The position numbers and the translations under genes are program-made. DNA of 64,000 bases from positions 22,626-86,625 of the forward strand of contig QUFC01000014.1 in assembly GCA_003478355.1 (NCBI GenBank). The letters run 5' to 3'. Numbering within the stretch: the first letter of the stretch is position 1; the number at the start of each line of letters is the position of its first letter. Shown one piece after another: positions 57,483-64,000 of the stretch. This DNA comes from Lachnospiraceae bacterium AM48-27BH (GTDB taxonomy: Bacteria; Bacillota; Clostridia; Lachnospirales; Lachnospiraceae). The notes under the pieces are model-generated. The model did not search any database and was not told the DNA's origin. It saw only the letters and a list, made by a program, of their open reading frames with translations.

Positions 57483-58349
57483 TTAGTGAGCGCTGAATAC
57501 ACCCTTCGCAAGCGAACCAGTCTTAAACAGGGTGAAGCACAAAAGGACGGTGTAGCCCATAACACCCCAGATAGAACCGATGATGTCATCACTGAATGCG
57601 ATAGACTGAATCAGCACCGCATAAATGCCCACGCAGATCATAATCAGGAATCCCTGGAATCCGATTGCAAACAGCGAACGCAGATAATTCTGTCCGATAT
57701 TGCTCTGTTCTCTGTTTCCAAAAGTGGAAAGCGGAATCGGGGCAAGGCTGACCATCAGATAAATTTCAATCATTCGACCGTAGACGATCACAAAGATGAT
57801 GATTGCCAAAGCGGACATCGTGACCTGCACGATAAAGGATTGCAGGAACAAGCCGAGCAAAGGACCCAAATCCATTGCCATCAGCGTTTCTTCCATTGTT
57901 TCCAATGCCGAAGCATCTATGGCAGTATTTCCGGATATGATACCGGCGCTTGCGTTTATAACGTGCTGTGTCACATCAAACACAGCCATCGTGATATTGA
58001 ATGTGTTTGTGATTAACATGACCGCAACAAAAGTCTTGAACACCCATTTGAAGAAGATCCAGGTTTCAAAATTTGCCAGATTGTTGTGGTCAATAATCAT
58101 CTGAATTAGCTCATAACAGGCAATGAAGGTCAGAATCAAGCCTGCGATTGGGATAATCACTGACTCGGAGATGTTTCGTACCATGGCAAAGACACCCGGC
58201 GAAAAATTCGCCGGGGTCATGCCAACGGAGGTTGCTATCTCGCCAACCTGGTTGTTGACGGACTCAAACATCCCCGACAGATTTCCCATAATAGCTGAAA
58301 CGAGCATTTCTTTCAGCCAGTCTGTGATCTGTTGGAGTATGCTGTCCAA
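57483..58349 (-). CDS. TrbL/VirB6-like polytopic membrane protein
   Basis: 288 residues, intact, with the same pattern of spans as 1674-2543 and shared blocks SESVIIPIAG, ETWIFFKWVFKTFVAV, MDLGPLLGL and GYTVLLCFTLFKTGS. RBS GGAGG. Lies 25 bases after the broken Maff2 gene. Confidence 0.88.
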   Translation of the reverse strand: MDSILQQITDWLKEMLVSAIMGNLSGMFESVNNQVGEIATSVGMTPANFSPGVFAMVRNISESVIIPIAGLILTFIACYELIQMIIDHNNLANFETWIFFKWVFKTFVAVMLITNTFNITMAVFDVTQHVINASAGIISGNTAIDASALETMEETLMAMDLGPLLGLFLQSFIVQVTMSALAIIIFVIVYGRMIEIYLMVSLAPIPLSTFGNREQSNIGQNYLRSLFAIGFQGFLIMICVGIYAVLIQSIAFSDDIIGSIWGVMGYTVLLCFTLFKTGSLAKGVFSAH

Positions 58350-58374
58350 AGGCGATTACCTCCTTGTTTTGTGA

Positions 58375-58470
58375 TTAACCGAACAGTCCGGAGAGCAGAG
58401 GTACAAGGGTGGTGCCGATGAGGGCAACACCGCCGCCAGCCATGAGCTGCTTCATGCCCTGGGACTTTGC
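58375..58470 (-). pseudogene. maff2: 3' part of maff2, cut by element 3
   Basis: Reads KSQGMKQLMAGGGVALIGTT then LVPLLSGLFG and stop (58375-58377), matching the end of the gene at 1442-1656. Similarity stops sharply at 58470/58471 inside the GCAAAG codons; beyond it is element 3. The 5' part should lie at the far end of element 3, outside the window. Confidence 0.85.
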
Positions 58471-58497
58471 TTATGTGTGATAAAGAAGTAATAGAAG

Positions 58498-58547
58498 TGT
58501 AAAAAATTTTGCCGTTCCTATCCGGCACATGAGGTATGTCGGATAGG
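58498..58547 (-). terminator. Terminator of the serine recombinase gene
   Basis: CCTATCCG (58517-58524) pairs with CGGATAGG (58540-58547); on the minus strand AACGGCAAAATTTTTT follows. Only 27 bases from the junction with maff2, so it is at the very end of element 3. Confidence 0.75.
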
Positions 58548-58555
58548 TCGGGCGG

Positions 58556-60180
58556 TTAGGTGTCGGGCAGTTCTACCTTGCCGACAAAAGAATAATAGAT
58601 TTCGATTTCCTGTCTGCGTAACTTGCCCCGGCGTTTCCCGTCAAGGGCAACGCTTTCATGGACAACGATTTTCTCCACAAACTCCCGCAGCAGAGTAGGG
58701 TAAGTTCTTCAATGGTAGTGTGCCTGCGTACCACATTCATAAACTTTTCAGCGTTTGCGGTGGCTTCCTGCGCTTTGGAAAGTTCTTCCCGCAGTCTGGC
58801 GGCACGTTCTTTCAGTTCTTTCTGCTCGGCTTCATAGTCTGCCGACAGCTCTGTGAAACGCTCGTCCGATATGCGCCCGGTTACGCTGTCCTCATACAGC
58901 CGCTTGAAGATAGCAGATAACTCGGCTATGCGTTTCTCGGCGGCTTCCAGCTCCTTTTTCTTGGCGGCGTTCCTGCGTCTGTCCCCGTCCTCATTCTGCT
59001 CGATTAAAAGCTTCATAAACCGGGCTTCATGCTTTGCCGCATAGCTGGTAACTTTCCGCAGATTGGAGAGTACGCCAGCGGTCAAGAGGTCAGTGCGGAT
59101 AAAGTGCGCTGTGCAGTCGGCGGTGCGTTTCTTGTAGCTTCCGCAGATATAACAGTCCTGCTTGCGCTTGTCCGTCTGGTATCGCTGCTGGTACATGACG
59201 CTGCCGCAGTCGGCACAAAAGAGTATGCCGGAGAACAAGCCCACTTCGTCATAACGGTTGGGGCGTTTGCGCTGCTTGCGTAACTCCTGCACCCGTTCCC
59301 ACGTTTCCCGGTCAATGATAGGCTCATGGTGGTTCTCAAAAACCGCCTGCTTTTCCGGGGGATTTTCTATGCTGTGTTTCAGCTTGTAGGACGGCTTCTC
59401 GGTCTTAAAGTTTACCAGACAGCCCGTATATTCCCGGTTTTCCAGCAGATGAACCACGGTATTGGTCGCCCACTTGCACTCATAGCCGGGGTGGTAGCGG
59501 CGGGTGCTGCCCGTCCTGCGGTATTCCAGCGTCCCCGGCGTGGGGATTTGCTGCTCGGTCAGCATACGGGCTATCTTGGTCGGACCGTTCCCGGCAAGGC
59601 AAAGGCTGTAAATCTGCCGTACCACCGGGGCGGCTTCCTCGTCAATGATAAAGTTTTCGTCCTCGTCCATGAGGTAGCCATAGACGGGCTTGCTTGTGAT
59701 GGGCTTTCCGCTCATGCCCTTAGAGCGTTTTACTGCCTTGATTTTCTTGCTCGTATCTCTCACCAGCCATTCGTTAAAAATGTTCCGCAGCGGGGCAAAA
59801 TCATTTTCCCCCTGTGCGCTGTCCACTCCGTCATTGATAGCGATGAAGCGGACACCTTTCTGTGGGAAAATCATTTCTGTGTACATTCCCACCTGTAAGT
59901 AGTTTCGCCCTAACCTCGACATATCCTTGACGATAACTGTCCCGACTTTCCCTGCTTCAATGTCTGCAAGCATGGCTTGAAATCCGGGTCTTTGAAAGTT
60001 CGCACCGGAATAACCGTCGTCGGTGTACCAGCGCAGATTAGAAAATCCATTCTGTTTGGCATAGGTTTCCAAAATCCTCTTTTGGTTGGAAATGGAATTG
60101 CTCTCGCCTTGCAGCTCGTCCTCATGGGACAGTCTTGGGTAAAGGGCGGTAATGAGTTGCTGGGTGGTCTGTCTTAACAT
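58556..60180 (-). pseudogene. Large serine recombinase, one frameshift near the C-terminus
   Basis: Integrates and excises element 3. N-terminal resolvase domain with ALYPRLSHEDE (nucleophile Ser at about residue 18) and KDMSRLGRNYLQVG, recombinase domain, zinc-ribbon (FCADCGSVMYQ, YICGSY) and C-terminal coiled coil. The frame breaks at 58698-58700 (GGG for GGGG); repair gives REFVEKIVVHESVALDG and a stop at 58556, about 541 residues. As written, the end is scrambled. The stop lies 85 bases from the junction. Confidence 0.9.
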
Positions 60181-60307
60181 AAATTCCTCCGTTTCCGACA
60201 GCCAGCCCCACTATTCCGTACCTTGATTGTACCACATGGGGCGGCTGTCTGTATAGCGGCAAAAGCGTCAAATCTGCTTCTTTACGGTCGGTAAAAATGA
60301 CGGTTTT

Positions 60308-60502
60308 TCAATCAGGCTTATCACAGGTCAAATATCCGGCGGCGGCTTCTGCTTCCAGCACTTTCATCATCTTGTCAGCGGCGGTGTCGGTCGCCCCCTC
60401 CTTGAAAAAGCCAGACACCACAAGGATTGTGTTGCCTATCCTCGTTTCGGTCACGCAGTCCGGGCGGCGGGCAGGGCGTTTGTTTCTCTGGGTGTCGGTC
60501 AT
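60308..60502 (-). CDS. tnpW: TnpW-like small protein
   Basis: 64 residues from ATG 60502: DTQRNKRPARRPDCVTETRI, then ILVVSGFFKEGATDTAADKM and VLEAEAAAG, the pattern of TnpW in Tn4451-like elements. Function not established. Overlaps the DnaC-like gene by 4 bases. Confidence 0.78.
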   Translation of the reverse strand: MTDTQRNKRPARRPDCVTETRIGNTILVVSGFFKEGATDTAADKMMKVLEAEAAAGYLTCDKPD

Positions 60503-61353
60503 AGGCAAATCTCCTTTCCGGCAAGCAGCCGTTTCAGCTGTTCCATTTTTCCCTGTGCGGCGGCTTTCCTCAAATTCTCCCCGGTAAAGCAGAGAGGGGA
60601 ACACATTTCAAGCAGGCGGTCATAAATCCGGGCGTGGGCGGTGTCCTCCGGGTGCTGCAATTCCTCCAGCGTGAGGTTGGTCGTCACAATCAGCGGCTTC
60701 CTGCTCCGGTAGCGGCTGTCAATCACATTGTAGACCTGTTCCAGACCGTATTCTGTGCCACGCTCCATTCCAAAATCGTCAATGATGAGCAGGGGGAAGC
60801 TGCAAAGGCGGGAAATATATTCGTTCCTGCCCGCAAAGCTGGCGGCAAGGTCGTTTAATATTGCTGCAAAGTTTGTCATGCACACCGGGACTTCCTGCTC
60901 CATGAGGGCGTTTGCAATACACCCGGCAAAATAGCTTTTCCCAGTGCCTACCCTGCCCCACAAGAGCAGCCCGTAGTTCCCGTCCTTTATCTGTTCCCAG
61001 CGTGCCACATATCCGGCGGCGTTCTTCATCTGCGGGCAGCTGCCGTTATCGTTGGCAAATGTCCAGTCCTGCATGGTCTTGTCTGTAAAGCCCTGCCGTT
61101 TCAGCCGTTCCACCGTTTCAAGGTGGCTGCGCCGCTTCTCGGCGGCTTCCCGTTCCTTACGGGCTGCCCGCTGGCAGTCGCACTCTGACGGGTGGCGGTC
61201 ACGCCCGAAAAAGGTCTTGCCCTCCGGGAAATAGGCTTCTTTGGGTTTCCGGCATTTGCCGCAGTATAAAAGCCCGTCCTCCCCGGTGTAATCCTCCGGC
61301 TCGGCTGTGGTGTCGGTCATAGGCAGTATGGTGTTGTGGATTGTATCGGTCAT
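60499..61353 (-). CDS. DnaC-like ATP-binding replication protein
   Basis: About 284 residues from ATG 61353. N-terminal zinc-like cluster (CGKCRKPKEAYF, then CDC), Walker A WGRVGTGKSYFAG near residue 130, Walker B FPLLIIDDFGME near 187, and sensor residues in LIVTTNLTLEEL. Loads a replicative helicase, here most likely for the circular form of the element together with RepA. Overlaps repA by 4 bases. Confidence 0.85.
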   Translation of the reverse strand: MTDTIHNTILPMTDTTAEPEDYTGEDGLLYCGKCRKPKEAYFPEGKTFFGRDRHPSECDCQRAARKEREAAEKRRSHLETVERLKRQGFTDKTMQDWTFANDNGSCPQMKNAAGYVARWEQIKDGNYGLLLWGRVGTGKSYFAGCIANALMEQEVPVCMTNFAAILNDLAASFAGRNEYISRLCSFPLLIIDDFGMERGTEYGLEQVYNVIDSRYRSRKPLIVTTNLTLEELQHPEDTAHARIYDRLLEMCSPLCFTGENLRKAAAQGKMEQLKRLLAGKEICL

Positions 61354-62090
61354 AGGCTTTCTCCCTCCTTGAATGAATAGTCCGGTATGCCTTTCTTTGG
61401 CTTCTCTTTGGCAGCGTCCTCCTGCGCCCACTTGTAAATGGTGGCTGCATGGCTCTGGTACTGCTTCCCGGTGGAAGCGATGTGGCAGGAAAGGCGGTCA
61501 AGGTAATACTCCCACTTGCCGGGGAAGTCCTGTTCCAGCTCCAAAAGTTCTGTGTCAGAAAGAAATACATTTTTATATCTGCCATAAGCGGCGGGGGGCT
61601 GCCCCTCACTCGCTCCTTTTGTTTGGCTCTCTATTAGGTTGTTTATATTAGTTTGGTTAGGGGACGGTTTTCCGACCGTCATAAGGTCAGTTTTCCGGCT
61701 GTCAGTTGGTCGGTTTCCCGCCCTTATGAGGGGCGGTTTTCCGTCCGTCAGTTGGTCGGAAAACTGTACCACTGGGATAGGCGGCACTTTCACATACAGA
61801 CGGTTGGCGGCAGAAAAGCCCGTCCGTCTGCGTTCCAGCAGCCCGGCAGCGTCCAGTTCGTTCAGTGCGCCCTTTATGGTGGTGCAGCCTTTATCCAGCA
61901 TTTCCGCTATCTCTGCTATGGGGTAGACAATGTATGTCCGTCCCTCGCTGTCCTGCCAGCCGTTCTTCTGCGAAAGGGTGGAACGGTCTAACAGCAGCGC
62001 ATATAACTCTCTTGCGGTGTGGGATAGGTCTGTTTCCAGCAGGAAACGGGGGTAAGGCAGGTAAGCGGGCAGCTCCGTTCCTGCGGTCAT
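61350..62090 (-). CDS. repA: Replication initiator (RepA N-terminal domain family)
   Basis: 246 residues: a winged-helix RepA_N domain (SHTARELYALLLDRSTLSQK; IAEMLDKGCTTIKGALNELD) at residues about 20-105, a low-complexity middle coded by 23-bp repeats, and a conserved C-terminal domain (DTELLELEQDFPGKWEYYLD). RepA_N proteins bind iterons in their own genes. Starts ATG 62090 after AAGGAGGTG. Supports theta-type replication of the excised circle (inference). Confidence 0.87.
   Translation of the reverse strand: MTAGTELPAYLPYPRFLLETDLSHTARELYALLLDRSTLSQKNGWQDSEGRTYIVYPIAEIAEMLDKGCTTIKGALNELDAAGLLERRRTGFSAANRLYVKVPPIPVVQFSDQLTDGKPPLIRAGNRPTDSRKTDLMTVGKPSPNQTNINNLIESQTKGASEGQPPAAYGRYKNVFLSDTELLELEQDFPGKWEYYLDRLSCHIASTGKQYQSHAATIYKWAQEDAAKEKPKKGIPDYSFKEGESL
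61666..61757. repeat. Four tandem 23-bp iterons inside repA
   Basis: Units at 61666, 61689, 61712 and 61735, each starting (A/G)GTTTTCCG or GGTTTCCCG. The second and fourth agree at 20 of 23 positions; the third is most diverged. 23 is not a multiple of three, so the repeats are read in three frames and cannot be protein repeats. A GGAAAAC inverse follows at 61758. Likely origin of replication. Confidence 0.8.
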
Positions 62091-62219
62091 ATATCAGCGA
62101 TAGGGTTCACCTCCTTGTGGTGTCTGTCTGTGGGTTCTGTTACGCTTTTAGGGGGCGTTTTTAAGGGAAAAGGATAAATGTATCACGCACCCTTTGACAC
62201 CCTCCAAAAAAGCCTTGAT

Positions 62220-62606
62220 TTATGCGGGTTTGAAATGCCCTAAAGCGTGACATTTCTCCCTTTGTTTCCGCTTCCGTTTGGCGGCGTTTATCCGCTTCAT
62301 GCGTCCGGCGCAGTCCGGGCAGTATTTCCCCCGGTTGGATTTTGGGAAGAAGAACGCCCCGCAGACAGCGCAGCGTTTCCGGCTTCCCCGGCGCAAGAGG
62401 GCGGCTTCCAGTGCTTCATCAAGGGGCAGGACAGCGGCGGTAAACCAGCGGCAGAGCAGCGAATAGCTGATACTCTGTACACACACGCAAGGCTCGCCGT
62501 CCTCCAACAGCAGGCAGTTCCCGCTGTCATAGTTGCAGCACTCATGCACAAGGCGGCGGGCTGCCCGGTACTGGCGGTAGTCCATGCGGGGGATATTACC
62601 GTTCAT
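62220..62606 (-). CDS. Cysteine-rich VLP-type protein
   Basis: 128 residues from ATG 62606 (MNGNIPRMDYRQYRAARRLV). N-terminal Cys block HECCNYDSGNCLLLEDGEP then CVCVQSISYSLLCRWF, and a zinc-ribbon KRCAVCGAFFFPKSNRGKYC. Seen beside relaxase genes in Clostridial elements. Function unknown. It overlaps the end of the relaxase gene by 11 bases. Confidence 0.75.
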   Translation of the reverse strand: MNGNIPRMDYRQYRAARRLVHECCNYDSGNCLLLEDGEPCVCVQSISYSLLCRWFTAAVLPLDEALEAALLRRGSRKRCAVCGAFFFPKSNRGKYCPDCAGRMKRINAAKRKRKQREKCHALGHFKPA

Positions 62607-64000
62607 GGCTCTGCTCCTTTCTGCGCTGCGGCTCGCTCCGGCGTAAAATCTGGTCGATATTGCCCTTGACAGTCTGCAAGCGGCGGTACTCCTCCCGTTT
62701 TGCCCGGTAATCGTTGTAGCCGCTGTTTTTCTCTTTGATAAGGCTTTCAATCTCTGCTTGCAGGGATTTATAGCTCGGCAGCTTGGAAATGCCGTTCTCC
62801 CTGAAATAGCGGGCGGCTGCGTCTGCTATGATAAAGTCACTTTCATGCTTCTGACGGTAGGCTGCTTTTGCTTTGGCGTTTTTCTGCTGTTTCAGCCCGT
62901 CCCGGACAGGGCGGGTCTTGGAATAGGCAAGCACCTGCCGTTGCAGCTCCTTTTTCCCGTTCAGCGTCTTTTCCACCTGCTTCAACCACGCAAGGCTTTC
63001 CTGCATGGCGGCATAGGCGGCAGAACAGGCTTCGTCCAGTTCCTCCGGGGAGGAAAAGCCGTACTGCTGATAGGCGGTAACGGTAGCTGCCATTTGCTTT
63101 AGGTTGTGCTTTGCCGCCCAGCGGTCATAGCCCACGCCCTTGCCCTCGGCTCGCTTGGCTTCCCGGTCAACCATGCGCTGCAAGGTGTTGTCTGCCGGGG
63201 TGGTTTTTGCAGCTTTTTCCCCTTGTAACGGCTTTTTAACTGCGGCAGGGTATTCGGGTATGGCTTTGGTCTGTTCGGCAGCTCTGTGGGCGTTCTGCGT
63301 GAGCAGGGCAAGGACAGCAGCCTTGTCAAAATCGTCCCCCAGCTTTCGGGCTGTGATAGGCTTTGTCCTGTCCGGCGTGAGGTAGGAAAGCCGCCCCCGG
63401 CTCTCCTTGACGGTCACACCCTCCCGCAGCAAAAGGGAAGAAAACTCGTCAAAGCTGCCAGCTTGGGAAAGTGCCTGCCGTATCGTCCGGCGCAGCTTCG
63501 CCTTGTCCGTTTCAAACTTGGTGGGCTTGGTCGGCTGTCCGGCGGCTTCTCTGGCGGCGTTCTCTTTGTCAAGGGCAAGCTGCCCTTTCTTTGCCGCCCA
63601 GTATTCCCGTTCGGTTATCCGTTCCTTGCTGCCGTTCAAGAGGTCGATTTGGTAAAGCCCCTCCCGGTGGCACATTTCCATGACTTCGCTCTTGAAATAT
63701 TCCATAGCGGCGTTGGTGCAGCGGTGCTTGCAGCCCTCCAGCGTGTCGGCTGGTCTGTCCATGTAGGGCAGAAGCGGGACTTCGTAAATCCGCAGGGAGT
63801 TGATGACGATATGCACATGGATATTCCCGCTGTGGTTATGCCCGTCCGGGTGGGTGCAGATTAGGCTTGGTGTCCGGGGAAATGCTCCTTGCAGAACTGC
63901 TCGCCCAGCTCCTGCGCCCGGTCTACGGTCAAGCCGTTGTCTGTCCCGTCCCGTGGGTCAAAGCTGATGATATAGTGGTGGCTTTTCACATCTTCCCGTT
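62596..64000 (-). pseudogene. MobL-type relaxase of element 3, frameshifted, runs off right edge
   Basis: Nicks the oriT of element 3. The three-His motif HNHSGNIHVHIVINSLR lies at about 63800-63850, followed by a long helical C-terminus (KAAYRQKHESDFIIADAAAR). Upstream, the other frame reads SHHYIISFDPRDGTDNGLTV and EQFCKEHFPGHQA, then stops; one missing base at 63864-63865 (GG for GGG on the plus strand) joins the two parts as HQALICTHPDGHNHSG. The N-terminus lies beyond base 64000. Confidence 0.85.

Larger units (their letters stand above)
26593..58470. mobile_element. Element 2: Tn1549-like ICE, interrupted in maff2
   Basis: Integrase and excisionase at the left end, regulatory and erm(B) region, then relaxase, MobC, giant helicase, TopB, DUF4366, DUF4315, NlpC/P60 hydrolase, VirB4, PrgI, TrbL and the 3' part of Maff2, all on the minus strand. 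The rest (Maff2 5' part, VirD4) should lie right of element 3. Left limit is inferred from the tRNA remnant and from the CTATGTAA motif that first appears at 26788. Confidence 0.8.
58471..64000. mobile_element. Element 3: mobilizable element with serine recombinase, inserted in maff2
   Basis: Serine recombinase at the junction with maff2, then TnpW, DnaC-like ATPase, RepA, VLP-type protein and relaxase on the minus strand. This is the gene set of Tn4451/Tn6-type mobilizable elements of Clostridia. No conjugation channel genes are present. The right end is not in the window. Insertion into maff2 of a Tn1549-family host has, as I recall, been described for serine-integrase elements. Confidence 0.85.

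Noticed and set aside
1..64000. CRISPR arrays and DDE-transposase insertion sequences
   Set aside because: No regularly spaced repeat-spacer array and no recognisable DDE transposase were seen on either strand.

Overview
The window is almost entirely mobile DNA from a gut-type Firmicute, most likely Clostridia (Lachnospiraceae or Ruminococcaceae). This is inferred from Tn1549-family conjugation genes, strong AGGAGG ribosome sites, MobL-type relaxases, tet ribosomal-protection and erm(B) cargo, and GC-rich backbones with AT-rich cargo. I see no chromosomal housekeeping gene, so the species cannot be named. Three elements lie against or inside one another.

Element 1 (1 to about 26592, left end missing) runs rightwards. 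It holds the conjugation block (VirD4 coupling protein, Maff2, TrbL-like channel, PrgI, VirB4, a cytosine methyltransferase, a CHAP wall hydrolase, DUF4315, DUF4366, topoisomerase III and two ArdA-type antirestriction proteins). A strong two-way terminator at 14720-14767 closes it. Next come a BRO-type antirepressor with a striking palindromic operator, a MobA/MobC pair with a likely oriT, AT-rich cargo (SnoaL-like protein, two GNAT proteins, a tet ribosomal-protection gene behind a tet(M)-style attenuator), a Tn916-like sigma factor and helper, an excisionase and a tyrosine integrase. The integrase end stops at a 45-bp remnant of a tRNA-Arg 3' end.

Element 2 (about 26593 to 58470) is mostly on the minus strand. 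Its integrase end touches the same tRNA remnant from the other side. It carries a triple-HTH protein, an excisionase, MazF behind a long leader, several XRE regulators, an ImmR/ImmA-like pair, erm(B) lying directly behind a truncated integrase, relaxase and MobC, a predicted 2776-residue methylase/SNF2-helicase, a second topoisomerase III, a DUF4143 ATPase as cargo, and a second copy of the transfer block with an NlpC/P60 hydrolase in place of CHAP.

Element 3 (58471 to beyond 64000) is a mobilizable element cutting Maff2 of element 2. It has a large serine recombinase, TnpW, a DnaC-like ATPase, a RepA-type initiator with 23-bp iterons inside its own coding sequence, a cysteine-rich VLP-type protein and a relaxase that runs off the right edge.

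At least fourteen genes or gene halves are split by one- or two-base indels, nearly all in short homopolymers and mostly deletions, in all three elements. This looks like uncorrected long-read assembly error rather than decay, so most split genes here, including tet, may be intact in the real DNA. The most interesting items are the face-to-face junction of two integrative elements, the maff2-targeted insertion, the iterons inside repA, the duplicated operator in the antirepressor gene, the methyltransferase whose coding signal moves between two open frames, and the hydrolase slot with swapped catalytic domains.
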